Shown here: positions 9,746 to 22,869 of the stretch, in pieces | How positions within the stretch are numbered: position 1 is the stretch's first letter | How the letters are laid out: each line of letters begins with the position of its first letter | Assembly (NCBI GenBank): GCA_025602905.1 | Contig: JAHLKI010000008.1 | Location: forward strand, 930,001-994,000 | Source of the DNA: Phlyctochytrium arcticum | Taxonomy: Eukaryota > Chytridiomycota > Chytridiomycetes > Chytridiales > Chytridiaceae | Direction of reading: 5' to 3' | Length of the DNA stretch: 64,000 nucleotides | Made by a program: the position numbers and the translations under genes | Notes under the pieces: model-generated | The model's database searches: none | Seen by the model: only the letters and a program-made list of their open reading frames with translations | Told to the model about the DNA's origin: nothing

Positions 9746-11218
9746 ATGATGATGGCACTACCACGCCAGCATGCTCCCATTAAGCCTGCACCAGTCGTCG
9801 TCACGTATGGTCCCGGTCATCCTCTATTCGACTCTACCCTTCACCCCAATCAGGCCCCGCAACAATCCACCCGTTCCCGTCTGCAACCGACCAAAACCAC
9901 TGTTCCACGATTTGTGTCGTCTAGAGCTCGGACGCAGCCTCAGCCACAACAGCAGCAGCAGCCTCGTCGAACGTTGCGCCACACCAAACAGGTCGTGCCG
10001 GAAAATGTGTTCGGCGAGAGCGTTTATGGTTTTGACCATGTCGGGCGTGAAGCGGCCTTTGGAGGAGCGGCTGCGGTCCCCGACCATGAGAGCTATAGAT
10101 ATGAGGAGGAGGAGGACCGAGAAGAGTATGGAGCATATGGCGAGCCATTGGCCTATGGTACGTATTTTAATATGCATTCTTGAAGTTTGGACTGGTCTGA
10201 ACGTGGAAGGTTTTATCACAGAGGGCGATGAGACGGGAGGCTTTACGGGTGAGGATGAAGACTCCAACTACGAGCGGTACGAACCGTACGAATCGTATGA
10301 GGAGGAACAGGAAGACTTTCCTGCTGTTCAGGCGTCAGCCAAGACACATGGACGGGCGGGTGGTCGCAAACAAGCCCCCCCATCAGCGATACCCACCGCC
10401 AAGAAAAGCACGCCTCCTGCCAAAGCCAGATCCGGTCCCAGCACGGGGAACATCTCGTTGAGGAAAACGGCTGCCAGCAACAGCACTACTCCGACCCGAC
10501 CGCCGTTGGCTCGCGCAGCATCTACTCCTCGTGTTGGCAACACTTCGAAAATTCCCACAAGCCCTGCTACCCGCCGACCTCACGCGCCAACTTCAGCACC
10601 CCGCTCATCAAAGGCCACCACTCCCCCACAGCATAAAAAGCAGTCCTCCATCCCGTCCCACATTATTCCACCGCCGCCTCCGCCTGTGCTTTCGCCCCTG
10701 CAGACCCTTCACCAAAAGCACGCAAAACTGACTGCTGCATATGGCGCTCTACCTCTTGCGCGAGTTGGAGTGAGTGTGACCCGCCGGTATGTAACATGAT
10801 GCAAATAACGTTGTATGACCAGAAAACTAACACCTTGCGAATTCTCAGGAAGGAAGAATTGGAAGGTCACTTGGCTCATATCGAGGCTCAAATCGCCGAT
10901 TGGCAGCACTCGGGGTCTGACGCACATCAGAATCCTACCGGGAATGAGGAAACGTACGAGCAGTACCGAACTTCAGCAAGTGCTGTCGCCCGCAAGAACC
11001 ACCCGTCATACCAGACCCCGCAACCCAACTCTATCCGACGCGGCTCATCAGCGCAGGTAGCGCAGGGAAAAGTGTATATCGGTAAACCGGCGGATATGGT
11101 CGTGACTGCCGTACCTACACCTTGGTGGGCCGGCGGAGGCACTACCCCTGGAGTCGGAGGAAGAATTAGTTTGCGAGATGGGAGCCGGCCAAAGGTTGCA
11201 CCTGCTGCTTCGTTTTAG
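9746..11218 (+). CDS. Enkurin-like domain protein, disordered N-terminus
   Basis: Three exons: 9746-10157, 10222-10786 and 10849-11218, 448 residues. Intron 1 is GTACGT...CACAG (an AAG acceptor at 10209 also keeps frame). Intron 2 is GTATGT...CTCAG with an ACTAAC branch site. The ATG at 9746 follows 'gcccacc' and is the first in frame. The first 300 residues are low-complexity: Gln-rich, then Glu/Tyr-rich, then Pro/Thr/Ser-rich. Around residues 300-345, across intron 2, comes 'HAKLTAAYGALPL' followed by 'RRKEELEGHLAHIEAQI'. This fits the enkurin domain pattern (Y..LPL ... K.ELE..L..IE.DI) found in ciliary and flagellar proteins. That would suit a zoosporic fungus. The identification rests on this one motif. 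The tail is Gly/Pro-rich. Confidence 0.6.
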
Positions 11219-11658
11219 ACCGATCATGGATGGAACATGAAAATTGAAAATATAAGTGGGACTGTGAGGCTAGATCAGAAATCATCATGGATACGACTCG
11301 ACATGTAAAGAGAGCGTGATATTGTTTGGGAACCTGTCAAATAAAACATAAAACATAGAATAGACAAAATTCAATAGCTTGCAGGAGTTCCGAGAAACAG
11401 TGTGCAGATGCCCCAAACAGTTTTGTGTTTTTTTGCTGGCATGAGCGACGGGATACGCTGGCGAAAATCCAAACTCGTAGAATGTAGACAGAAGGCTACA
11501 AGTTCAGCTGGGGACCGAGCATGTGCAACTCAAGCTGATCTCAAATAGAAAAAGACGGCGGAAAGAACCGACTGCAGGTCTATTTAAAAAAAGGTCACCA
11601 CCAAGTCAGAATGGTTTACATTTAGGTTGTTTCTGATGATCAAATACTATATATATAA
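11219..11658. other. Gap between two convergent genes
   Basis: 440 bp between the 3' ends of the enkurin-like and AP-3 beta genes. It contains AT-rich stretches ('ataaaacataaaacata', 'tactatatatataatta') suitable for two 3' ends; no gene is visible. Confidence 0.5.
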
Positions 11659-14624
11659 TTAGTGCTTCACAAAAGGTTGTGATTCTCCCTCCTCTGCTTC
11701 TTCCTCATCTACCTCTCCGCCCATTGTGGGCGAAGAAACCGCTGGTACGCCATCAGCGGCAACATCTTCCTCGCTACTGTCCTCCTCCTCTTCTTCTTCT
11801 TCTGACTCGCCTTCTTCACTACTGTCCTCTTCTTCACTCTCAGAGTCCTCCGTTTCCTCCTCCTCTTGTTCCTCTTCACTACTACTACTGCTCTCGCTCC
11901 CATAGAACTCATCAAGCGTAACAACCCGCTTTTTCTTGACTTTTCCACCCACAGCACCACTTGTACCGGTTGAATGGCCACCAGCACTTCCGGACCGGAT
12001 AAAGCCAATTTTGACAGCCCCAGCTCCTACCACCGCCCGCGAATAATCTCCTTCGTGGGCCGAATCTGTCTCACGGGCTTGACGCGCCTCGTCCCTTTCG
12101 GAGGTAGAGGTGCTATCATCATTCCAGGGTGGCAATGGCACGTAATTGCGAGCTTTGCGCGCGATGGCGTGCGATAGGGTTCCGAATGTGAATTCTCCAT
12201 GTGCCGTGTATGCACTGCCGGGCTTTGTGACGGGCTTGGGGGTGAGCAGAATTGATGTCACAAGGTTAGTTGGTGGATTGAGGCGGGCAGCTGCCCATGC
12301 CGGTCCAAGAATGAGGGCCCGAAGAAATCGCGATCGGTCGCGGATATCCCAATCAGGGTCGTAGCGGGACAAGTCAAAGATGTAGGCAATGAGTAGCGAC
12401 AGTGTCTGATCTGTGGAGTTCGGAGATTCGGTGGAAGGTGATAGGGAGGTGCCACAACACGAGATTTTGGCGGCTAGATTCAGTATCTGGAGTTTTACTG
12501 CCGCTGGCTCACTCTTGAAGTTTTTCGCGCATACGCGAAGCGTATCCGGTCCCAGTCGAGGGACCGACTGAATGTTTTGGCCAATTAGCCACAAAATTGC
12601 AGCGCGGGCTGGAGGGGATGAAGTTAGAGTTGGTAAGGCACGGGCAAGCTGGGTAATGGCCTGAGTGTTTTGTGATGCGGGTCGATGTTGCAAAAGGCGG
12701 CGGATGACGAGGACAGATTCGCTGATGATATCGTCTGTGTGATTCATGTTAGATATCTGCCTCTAGCATCATGTTGAGAAGCGGAAGGAGAATAACTTAC
12801 TGTTTTTGTTATAGGATACGATCCGCATTAGGATAGAAAGGCAAGTATCTGCCAGATGCGGTAACACCGCACAGACTCTTCCCAATCCTCTCACGCTATC
12901 TACTGCCACGCCACCACCATCAGGCCCCTGCACCATCCGCGCGTATTCGCCCAGTTCCCGAACAATTATATCACCGTTCAGCTCATTGACCAATAAACAC
13001 AGAATCTCGATCTTGACGCGTTGTATAAATGCCGGCTCGCCGCCGTAGACGAAAAACCAGGTCAGATGCGGTTGGAAAAGGTGTGGATAAGTTGGAGCCA
13101 GGGTGCAAATGTTGAGTAGAGTCAAATAGCGTTCTTCCCGCGACGTGCGGAGAAGACGGAGGAGGGAGGTGGCTGCTGGAGGATGGTAGGAGGGTGGTGC
13201 AAGAGTAAAGAGCAAGCGGGTTGTGGTTAGCACAACAGAGGAGTTGCGAGAGGCAAGCAGGACTTGGCATGACTGAAGGAGAAGGAGGTGGTCGGGGTCC
13301 ATTGGGTGGCCGTCATCTTTCTTGCTTCCTTCGACAGCCGGATTTGCAACAGGTTTGGCCGTGACTTGCTCGTTCTCCTTTTCTTCTTCGTAAAATCCTT
13401 CCAAAGTTTGGGTCCGAATCTTTTTGCTGACTGGCGCTATGATAGTACCGTCGCCACCTTCTGGCTTGAGAAAGAACTTTCTGGCGTAACGTCCCAACAC
13501 TTCCAGCTCAACCACCTGGCCCCATTCGTCCGTGTCCAGCAACAGTCGACAAAGTTTGCGGTATTGTCCGTGGATCAAATCAAACCGGTCGGGGCAGATG
13601 CGCTGCCAGGCGGAAATTACGGTACCGAGCACTAAAGTAGAGTTGTCGCGTAAAAGGGTTGCAATCAAGTCAATGAGCTGCGGCTTTTGTTCTGGATCCA
13701 GACTAGTATATTGCACAAATCCCGTTAGCCCAGAACAGCGACGGAGTTACCTGAGAAACGCGATTACCTGTAAGCCTTGGGGAGGGCATTGGCGGCGGCC
13801 TTTCGGACGTAGGGTGACAGATCTGTGGTGGCTTTCTGCAGCGCCAGCATAATCAGCGGAACAATGACCGGTACTGAGAGTGGCAATCCAAATTAATGAT
13901 TGCGCATATACACCCCGACGTGACACCTACCTCGAATACTTGACATGACTCGCAAAGCCATCGCTCGGATAAGCGGATTTCGGTCCGTCAAGTCTACGTG
14001 AAAATGCGCATCGTTAGCCTATCGCTAGTCAAGGAAATTTAGAGCATCGCGCGAGCCTGCAAATGAACCAACCTTTTTGAAATGTATTGATGGATAGCAA
14101 GGCCAGATCTGGTTCTTGCTCCGCGTATCGGAGCAGATAGATATACACCAGCTTGCGAACGTCGAAAGAGGTCGATGCCACCAGCTTAACGACATCTTGA
14201 ATAGCAAGTGAGATTTTTGCACTTTCAAAAAAAATGTACACCTCATACCTGGAAAGAACTCCTTAACATTACGACCTTTGGACATCATCTGGGTCGTATC
14301 CGTGACTTAAGTTTTCGCTTTAGCAAAGATGACAAACTTGTCCTTACCGCAATCAGTCGTTTTAGCCCATCAATCTTCTCTTTATCGAACTGGCGAGAAA
14401 TTACAGTAAGTATTTCGGCCTGACCAGATACATTGCTCAAGCGCTCGAACCTTTGAGTCCAGATTCATCCGAATCTCACCAACTCGTCCATCTGAAGTAT
14501 CGTAAGAGGTAGCTGGCGAACCGCCGACTTCCCGTGACCGATCCACAATTTCCTGCGTGATCCGCCGTGAAAATTTGCTAGCTTCAGAAGCCAATGTTGC
14601 TGCCTTGGATATGTATCGCTCCAT
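11659..14624 (-). CDS. APL6: AP-3 adaptor complex subunit beta
   Basis: Eight exons: 14624-14451, 14389-14348, 14288-14249, 14195-14073, 13993-13931, 13873-13768, 13702-12801 and 12734-11659; 841 residues. All seven introns are 53-79 nt with GT-AG ends. The N-terminal trunk reads as the adaptin family: 'LKRLIA', 'GRNVKEFFP', '[12 protein letters not shown]', 'ALLSINTFQ', '[11 protein letters not shown]', then '[14 protein letters not shown]' and 'SLDPEQK'. The C-terminal part holds the long Ser/Glu acidic stretch typical of the beta-3 hinge, followed by a short tail, so the appendage is reduced compared with animal beta-3. The family's role is sorting cargo from endosomes or Golgi to vacuole-related organelles. 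The frame runs open upstream of 14624 but lacks another ATG, which decides the start. Confidence 0.93.
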
Positions 14625-14950
14625 GGTGGACGTCACCGTTTCCACCAACGGACTTGCGGTGACTGCCGGTTCGGGAGTGGACGAGGAGGACGAGGGCGTA
14701 GCGAATCGACGAGGATTGGTCAAGCCAGAGTTGAGGAGGAAAGTTGGGTGAGAGGCCACGGTTGGAGTGAGCAATTAGTAAGTGTTGTGTAGAAAGATCT
14801 CGTATGGTTTCGTGGTCGGAGATGGGCACGGTGAAAGTCAAAGTTCTTCGAGTGACGGCGTCCGGCGGCTGTGCAATCCATTCAAGCCGTCATCAGCTTT
14901 CCCAAAATTCCGACGCAAAACTTTTGGCAAATCCTAAACATTTCCATACA

Positions 14951-15425
14951 ATGAGCCAGTCAAGTTCAGCGCCGGAACCGTCGGGCTCCTCACCACAATC
15001 TCATGTAGATCCCCACGCCATCCGAAAGCTGCATGTAGAGGCAAAGTTTGGCAAAGGGTAAACAACCCATCGTTCTCACGGTTGTTGCAACATTCTGACC
15101 GAGCCTACCGATACAGATCATATAAACCGGAAAAAGTTCAACCTCACCGGTGCAATCCTCATGTAGACGATTTCTGTATATCGATACAAACTTTCCCGTG
15201 GCGGGACGTACCCGAGACATTTATGGCCATGGTAGCTTGCTTCAGGAGTCGTGTTGGGTAAAGTTCGGCTTCAATACAAATCAGTCCATTTTGATTCCTA
15301 AAATCGTTGACAGGGAGGAGCCACCACGGATTGCAAAAGAACCAACGCCCTACGGAGTACATTCAGGGGAGAAAAAGTGGATTTTTGATCTGAATGATAT
15401 AGACTCAAAACCTTCCAAAGATTGA
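14951..15425 (+). CDS. Small conserved-looking protein, 119 aa, unknown
   Basis: Three exons, 14951-15057, 15117-15257 and 15314-15425. The introns are 59 nt (GTAAAC...TACAG, with a CTGAC branch) and 56 nt (GTAAAG...GACAG). Exon phases (2,2) agree and no other combination keeps the frame open. The product has a Ser/Pro-rich start, 'RKLHVEAKFGKG', then 'HRCNPHVDDF', and ends in 'KKWIFDLNDID'. The frame is open back to 14804, so a longer start is possible. It is divergent from AP-3 beta and convergent with the Munc13-like gene. I do not recognise the family. Confidence 0.55.
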
Positions 15426-15696
15426 GGACCCAGCTATAGCTGATTGTACATAGATTATTTAAGAAGAAAAGTGTAGTTATCATATGTAGAACAGTATGAA
15501 GTAGAGAAAATGATTTGATACAAGAGATACTCAAAGCATCAGAGATAGATACAGGACATGCCATGGAAAAAGAAGTACAAACGGGATAGCAGGTGGTGAT
15601 GAATGGGGGAAAATTTGGATAAGAAGTGAAAGGAGACTGAGTAGCGTTCGAAAACAGGGGAGGTGGTGAGCGCAAGCCCCAAAGCAGCCATAGTGT

Positions 15697-18600
15697 CTAG
15701 GCCCTTCGGACAAGTTCCTTTCGTCGTGTCAACTGAGTTTCGAGCCATTTCTTGGCATCTTCTTTCTCTTCCGCGGTAAGATTCTCCTTCTCGATTTTGA
15801 CGCGGACAAGTCGCAAAACCATTTCTCGGTCGCGACCCTTTAGGAAGTCCAATTCATACTCGCGCTTGAGGCGGCTGATGTCGTATTCGTAAACATCCAC
15901 AACAGACTCCACCTGCTTGTATTTTCGGGTCTCCAAACTGCGCATGGCAACACCGGCGCCATCTGCGTGAAAGAACTCCTTCATGAGGCGGAGGAGGAGG
16001 CCAGCCATACTTGATTGACGACGTGTCAAAACTCGTCTATCTCGCTCGATTTGACCGTAAAGCGGTGGAATGAGCGACCATTCGATGCAGGAGACAACTT
16101 CGTCCCAGCACCGGCGGATGACCTCTTGTGCCATGCGTTCCGAAAGATAATCGGCAAGAGTGCCCAGATTTTTGTTCAAATACTCGATAAGCGGGTCTAA
16201 GGCCTGATCCGCATCGCGTTCCGTGCAGGGTTCGTTTATCGAAATTCCTGCCGCGGTTAGGTCGGACAATTGAGTGGCAGTTGTGAGGGACGAGAAAAAG
16301 TTCTTGGCAGGCAGAGCTGCTGCTTCGTGGGATTTGATAATTTTCAACACTTCCTCACGTGGGAATGGAATAATCTAACAATGAAAAATTAGCAATGCGG
16401 AAAATTATTCATGGTCTATCTCAACAACGTACCCTTGCGGTCAAAGATCGCACAAAATCATCTCTTGTACGTCCCAGTAACTCTTTACTACGCCTGAACC
16501 AGAAATCAACGTCTTCGTCCGCTCCTTCCATCGTGAGTCGAATAAGAACACGACCTTGCGGTTCCATCTCAACGTAAACGTCGTGCGTCTGGTGATCACC
16601 CAATTTGCGTCGCAAGCGCGTCCCCTTGGAGATGTCGATAACGGCCTTTCCGGCGAACTCGTCAGCGGACAAGAGATTTTTGGAAAGAACGGCTAATTCC
16701 AGTTTGGTGACGGGGGGAAGAATGACCTGGAAAGACTCGTCCCACGTAGGATTGATGGTATCACTAATGGATCGCGAGCGAGCCATTTCACAGGCAGTGC
16801 CATTTAACACGGTTGGACCGGCGCTGCTCGATCCTGTGCTTGTGCGAGACGAGGAACTGGCAGTGGAAGCATGTGTGGCTTTGGGAACCGCCATGCTAGG
16901 AGCTTCTTCTGGTGGAGGGACAACAGTACCGTCCGGAACGCGTACAATGATGTAAGGATTGGCTAAACCATTCTTCGTGCAGGGCTTAAGATTCTCTGCA
17001 TAAGATAGCTGTATCCGGAACGATCCCTTGACGGTCATTTCGTTATCCTCCAACTGCTGAGCCGGCATTTCCCCAACTTGAGCCATGACAGCGCGATGCC
17101 GGCGAATGATTCGAGTGAGATCAGACACATTCATGACACGATACATGTCATCCAGTTTGGCCATGGCATACTCAATATTGCAGAGCTTGACGCAACTTTC
17201 ATTCGTGATATCTTGTGGCTCCTTTGGACCTTTGGTGGAGATCGCTGTCACTTGAGCCTGAGCGCTTGCGAACAAACCACCCCAAGTACTTGAAATCGGT
17301 ATTTCCTTGATTTCTCCCAAGGCAATTGCGTCGCAGTATTGTTCAATTGCTTTGCTCACCGATTTGGCGAATAATTGCATGAAACCAGCATATTGCACGC
17401 GATCACTCCACCCCAAATCGTTGATGAATTGCAACTCTTGGTAGACGGCGGAGAACACATCCGTAATACTGCTGCTGTGGTGCTGGCCGACTGTGATTCC
17501 GTCAGGTGATGGCTCGAAATTGTCTGCTTTGACGGCATTGTTGACCCACTCCAAGGTCCGAAAGCTCAAGTGCTCCAACCATTTCTGCACAAACGGAGCA
17601 AACCATCGCTCGACATTGAAACCTGCATTTACTGACATACGCTTCAGCCCTGGGACCAACTTTGCGTAGCGCTCGTCCATTTCGCGAACAGTTCGGTATA
17701 ACGCAAAAACGCTTTGACTGGCTACGTTCACTGCGGTGTCGGACGCAATTTCATCCGCGTTGCTCTCGAGGGTGAGCACAAAGTACTTGAGATAGTTTTC
17801 AACCGTCAGCCTGACGATGTTCAGTTCCGTTCCAAATGGCGCTTTGAAGTACTTATCGTCAGCTTCAATTTCCTCGGACACCAACTCAGCCAGTTTGTTG
17901 ACGCCCTCAATCATGGCCTCAACATCGTTTGTGTCAAAAGGTGTGCTTAATTCCTTTAGCTTCTCGTACCGAGCAATCGCCGCTTCAGTCAATAAGGCTT
18001 TAAGCTCATCCCGGAAACTTTCGGGTTTCTCGGGGTGAATGTCCCGGTAGAGCGGGTTACGGAAAATCATACGAAGCATGAGGATAGTCGCTTCGAGAGC
18101 CATTTTGGGTTTGTTTTTGGGGAAAATCTCCTTATACTTGGTCAATTGGGTTCGATAGTATTCGTCCATATTCTCCAGGAGCTCTACAACCGACGGTTTC
18201 TAGATGAAGGATTAAAACGGTGGTTCCGCCAAAAGAAAGATGTGTCAGCTGTAAGTTACATACCTCATATTGGCTCAGCCAGTTCTTTTGCTTCATTTTA
18301 TCTTTGAGTGTTTCAAATGCAGCAAATAGAGCTCGCTGGGGTACTTCATACACCTTGTACCGCTCAAATAATAGCTTCAGATACGCTAATACCATGAATG
18401 CGTCACTAAGACCCCACAATCGGCCAATGATGTTGAGTAGGGAGCGGGTTTCATCCGATAACAGTCGATCCGTTTCCTCAGTGATCGAGTTGCCCAACAT
18501 ATTCATATCCAGTACCAAACATGCTTTGAGAAGCGTCCGATATGGTGCCCGAAGGTCAAGATCTGTCAGTGAAATCGATGATTGTAAGGCGGCAATTGGA

Positions 18601-21039
18601 TCTTGTTTTGGCTTCCTAGTCTGCTCCTGACAAGAAAGGGTCAGGCTATATAAATAAAAATGAAAGCAGAAATGGCACAAACATCTTTTCGGCCGTCATC
18701 CTTGATAGCAGCTTCGATAAGAATTTCGCCTCCGACGTATTTATCTTTATCCTTCTTGCCCAAGCCCGTCAGTTTGTACCATTTCTTGATAAATCCATCC
18801 CGCTGGGCACCCTCAATAATTTCAGCGAACGGCAGCTTGATGCGGCCAAGGAATTGTTCTTTAGCCCGGTCATATATGGAAACCATGACCTTTTGAGATT
18901 GATTGGGAACGGGAATGTTGATATGCTGATTCCATCGAGGAGTAGTGGTACCCTTCATGGTCTCGGTCTGCATCACCTGCTTGTCCCTGCGCTCCTTGTC
19001 TGCCTTGCGAGCCTCTTCCGTTCCATCATCCGGAATGTCTCCGTATTCGATTGTACAGTATGGATCGCGGGAGCGGCCCTCTTTTGCAATGAGACCTCGG
19101 GCTTCAACCACCTTAAAGAAAAGTTGCATGGGAGCCGACTCCTTTCGAGGTCGTTCAGGACTTTGGCGTGGTTTGTCAATGAATTTGGCGCGAAGTAATT
19201 CACATAAAACCTCGGAATATGTCATTCCTAGAGTCTCCTGCCACAAACCATACCCTTGACCAGAACTGAAATCCTCTGGCATTGGGTAAGACTCCTGATC
19301 GGTGCGTAATGTCATCATCAACGCCTTCACGTATTCCGGCACGATAATCTAATTAAAAAATCGTCAGCAAGAGTATGAGCAAAGTAATTTCTGATAAGAC
19401 GTACCCTTTCATCATAGATGGGTTCTTGCTCTCTAGATCGACCTTCGCGAGCGCGTTCCGCTGGATTATTCTTCCGTCGCGCTTCGGCAATCATTTGCAG
19501 CTCCTTCCTGTCAGCATCGCGCTTTTCTTGCTCAATGCGCATGTGCTCCTTGCGCTTACGCTGAGTTTCCTGCGTATCCATCCGCTCCGCACGCTCAGCT
19601 TCTGCAGATGGGCCGTCCGAAGAGGGCGAAGGAACCTCCGAATCAATCTTGGCGGAGGCTTTACTGGTAGTTCTTGCCATCTCCGTGGGAAGATCTCTAG
19701 ACCGGCCCGACTCTCGCGTTTTGGCCGCACGATCTCGGTCTTCGGCTAGCCGAGCTTGCTCACGCTCTTTGGCTCTGGCAATATCAGCTTCGCGCGCCCG
19801 TAATTTATCGCGTTCTCGCCGCTCGATTTCCCTTGGAGTCAACTGAGAATTTCTAGTGCTGTCTATCATCTCGTCTAAGCTGGCGGTAAGCTTCTCATAG
19901 TCCTTTGAAGAGCGTCCATTGTCAGGACGATCTGATGGGTTAGCGGATCGTCGAGGGCTACTTCGGAGGTCTGTCAGGGATGTTGGTGAATGCACCGAAG
20001 ACCTGGGCGGGTTTGCTGCTGTTTGCGTATGTAGGTCATCCAGAGCTTTGAGCATGTCATCAAATTGCGCCGAGTCCTTCCCGCTGGTAAGTGGACGCGA
20101 AGATGCGCTGGGCGTTGGAATCCGTAATCGCTCTGGTTCATCCCGCGGAGGCCGGGCATTGCTGGTTGGCTCACGGGCTCGCTCACGTCGCTCTCGTAGC
20201 CGCCCCGCATCTTTATCGCGCTCACGCTCTGCATTACGTTCAGGACGAGCCGAAAGGTCGCGGGATGATGCAGACCGACTGGAAGCATTGGAGTCTAACC
20301 CACGTTCCCGGTCGCTGTAACCTCTGAGTGAATCCTTCGAACCTCGCGGAGCATTAAGAGAATCCGTACTGGAAGACGGAGTGGTAGTATTCGTTCTCCG
20401 GGGCGGACTTACAGGTCTTAGTAGAGACCCTCCTCGAGGAGGGTGTTGCTCAGCTACAGGACCTGACGCCGGAGGCGAGCGGGAAATAGTATCTTGTGAC
20501 GGCCGACGTCTCCCTGCATCATTGGTCATGGCGGAAATACCATCATTGGAGGCCGAAGGGCGTCGGAATCGAGGATCACTGGGTCCGCCGGCATAAACAT
20601 CTTCTGACGGGCGGCGGGATCGAGGTGGACTTGAGTTGGCTGAGGATGATGTAGGCGAGTAATAGCGTGCAGATGATGGCGGAGCCGGTAGCGGAGGACT
20701 TGCTGGCCTGGAAGAAACATTGCTCAGGCAAAATCCTTTGGACAGAAACAAGCAGTGACGAACTTACCCTCTTGGATCGCGGTTCTCACCAGGCCTGCTT
20801 CTGCTACGACTGCCTGAAATAGATGTTGATGAAGAAGGGTAGATATTTGCTGCTGGCTTCTGGGGACGGCTATTACTGCCGTAATTGCTATTGGAAGGGG
20901 ACGGGGTGTATAAGTTTACTGGTGGAGCTTGCTGCTGCGTTGGTGGTTGTGGTGGTGCTGCCCCCGGTGCTTCAAAGAACCCATTGGCGTTTCTATTGAG
21001 TATCCGTGGCGGCTCTCGACGATACCCGGAATCCGCCAT
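15697..21039 (-). CDS. Munc13/Ync13-like C2-MUN domain protein
   Basis: Six exons: 21039-20768, 20707-19405, 19348-18683, 18626-18264, 18199-16433 and 16374-15697; 1682 residues. Introns are 56-64 nt with consistent phases. Residues 1 to about 500 are disordered and rich in Ser, Arg, Asp and Pro. A first C2 domain begins near residue 598 ('LFFKVVEARGLIAKEG', 'DPYCTIEYGD', 'TTTPRWNQHINI'). A MUN/MHD-type helical region follows. A second C2 lies around 1250-1420 ('IQLSYAENL', 'NPYIIVRVPDG', 'INPTWDESFQV'), followed by a final helical block. This order is that of the fungal UNC13-like proteins (Ync13 in fission yeast), which act in exocytosis and septum integrity. Both C2 domains keep some acidic loop residues. 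Coiled segments are visible in exon 2. Confidence 0.88.
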
Positions 21040-21477
21040 TTGCGCTTGGATTACCTTGAGAGATCCCCCCGCCGCACTTTGGTGTGCCCTGGATATGTAA
21101 CGCTCTCCTGTTCCCGTTCCAGTAGCTCAATTGTGTACAAGTGCTATGTCCTGCAAACTTTTAGGCAACCGCATATTAGACGTTGGTCAAAGCTTTTGCG
21201 CGGAGCCGTCCGTCAGCTGAGGACGTTTCGCAATTCTGCCGAGCCAGATAAGTGTTCCTGTAATGCCGCCGGCACAATATTGTTGAGCTCGACGCCGGGT
21301 ATACAAGGAGAAAGTCAGTCCAGCGTATGTCAGATGGTGTTGTTGCGTTGCTGAAGTCCAAGAACGGGAAGGTCTGTCATGCCGGGCATGCCGACGACAA
21401 CAGCGACAACAACAGTTTCACAGAAGCGGCATGAAGCACCGGTACATATCCACCCATCAAGTTTGGAATCTCATCAA

Positions 21478-21549
21478 TCCCAGATAGTATAGTGGCTAGT
21501 ATCTCCCCCTGTCACGGGGAAGACCTGGGTTCGATTCCCAGTCTGGGAG
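21478..21549 (+). tRNA. tRNA-Asp (GTC)
   Basis: A complete 72-nt cloverleaf. The acceptor stem pairs TCCCAGA with TCTGGGA, with G as the discriminator base. The anticodon stem TCCCC/GGGGA encloses CTGTCAC, with anticodon GTC at 21511-21513. The T arm is CTGGG-TTCGATT-CCCAG. No intron. It lies between the divergent Munc13-like gene and KTI12. Confidence 0.97.
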
Positions 21550-21556
21550 CTACTTC

Positions 21557-21565
21557 TTTTTTTTT
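21557..21565 (+). terminator. Pol III terminator of tRNA-Asp
   Basis: A run of nine T, eight bases after the tRNA discriminator, as expected for Pol III termination. Confidence 0.9.
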
Positions 21566-21840
21566 CCTAGCGTTTCGAGAAGTCTTATCTTTTGGATGCT
21601 TCTTTTTCCCCCACTCCTTTTCTTTTATGTGCGAGCTGCCATTCAATTCAATTGTTTTATGTGGCATATTACAACTTGTGAATGAAAACGATCTGCTGAA
21701 CTCGAGCGACGTGAAAGTAGGAAGCGCTGGACTTCGGTCAAAACAAATCTTACGGTAAGAAATGCTAATAAGTTAAACTATACAGAAGAAGAGGTGAGGT
21801 ATGATCTAGGAAGGTGCAGCTGACGTAGCGGACGCTCAAT

Positions 21841-22869
21841 CTACGCTATTGTCGTGTTGAGGTAGTCAATGAACCCTTTGATGACTTTCTCAACATCGAT
21901 TTGTGTATGCAGCTTGTTCATCGACGTGTACTGTCGCCGAGAACGCCGCAATTCAGGCATTGTTAGCATTTTACCTGGCGGTAATCTGACGGTGCCTAGA
22001 GGCTCCTCTAAATCCCCAGATAGGGATGGAATAATAATGCTTCGGCTGTCTTTTTGTCCCGCTATTATGCAATCAACCACGCTGCTCAACCCTTTGTCCA
22101 TTTCGTGAACATAGTTGGTTTCCGTGAGGGGTTTGACGACAGTTGAAAGGTTGGGAGGTGGTGGAGTGCGGAAAAGGAGGGAGGCAACAAGGTCGTTTAT
22201 GGGAGTTGGGTCGGAAGGAAGTAATGTGAAGAGAGGAGCGTCCCAGCGGTTGCGGCCGTCAGGTTCTTCAAAGCGGGTGATGAGATTCGCGTGAACGACT
22301 GGGTCGTAAACTGCACCACCCCCCGGGCGCGAAGATGGGGATGAGGTCTCATCCTCGGGTCGATCTACCGTAGACTCTGATGAATTCTCGACGGATGCAT
22401 CCGGCGAGCCAGCATTCCAACTTTTTGCCGTATCGCTTCCCACCGCACTCCAAACCACGCAATGTGGGGTTCCTAATGCTCGTACTATGCAGTATAACTG
22501 GTACCGGTATCCCTTGATGTAATTCATTCCATCGCATATGACAATGTCTTCACGTGAAACATGTCGTTCGACCGCTGACAACAGCGTTCCGCGAACTATC
22601 TTCTCAGTATGTCCTGCTGCAAAGTATGTCAGTGGTCATTATCACGGTCGAGATTGTAAACAAAGCGAGCACCTACAAGCATAGCCCTCCCGTTTATTTA
22701 TTCCTAGACCCTCTTCATTCAGTAGTATAACCTTTGGCCGGACTGTGATCTTCCGACGAGCCAATTCCTCCACATTATTGGCCATATAATCCTCTAATTC
22801 GCGTTGAATTTGCCGAGCGCGAGTTGTCTTGCCGCTCGTTGGCAATCCGCAAAGTACTATAAGCGGCAT
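21841..22869 (-). CDS. KTI12: Kti12, Elongator-associated P-loop protein
   Basis: Two exons, 22869-22677 and 22616-21841, across a 60-nt GTAGGT...GCAG intron with a CACTGAC branch; 322 residues, normal for the family. 'GLPTSGKT' (residues 8-15) is the P-loop. 'ERHVSREDIVICDGMNYIKGYRYQLYC' carries the family's D..NYIKG signature (given here as one stretch split by family spacing: D-x-x-NYIKGYRYQLYC). The C-terminal half has the tRNA-binding-type helical ending of Kti12. The family binds tRNA and supports Elongator-dependent wobble uridine modification. The start is the first ATG; the frame upstream begins only with a TTG. Confidence 0.93.
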
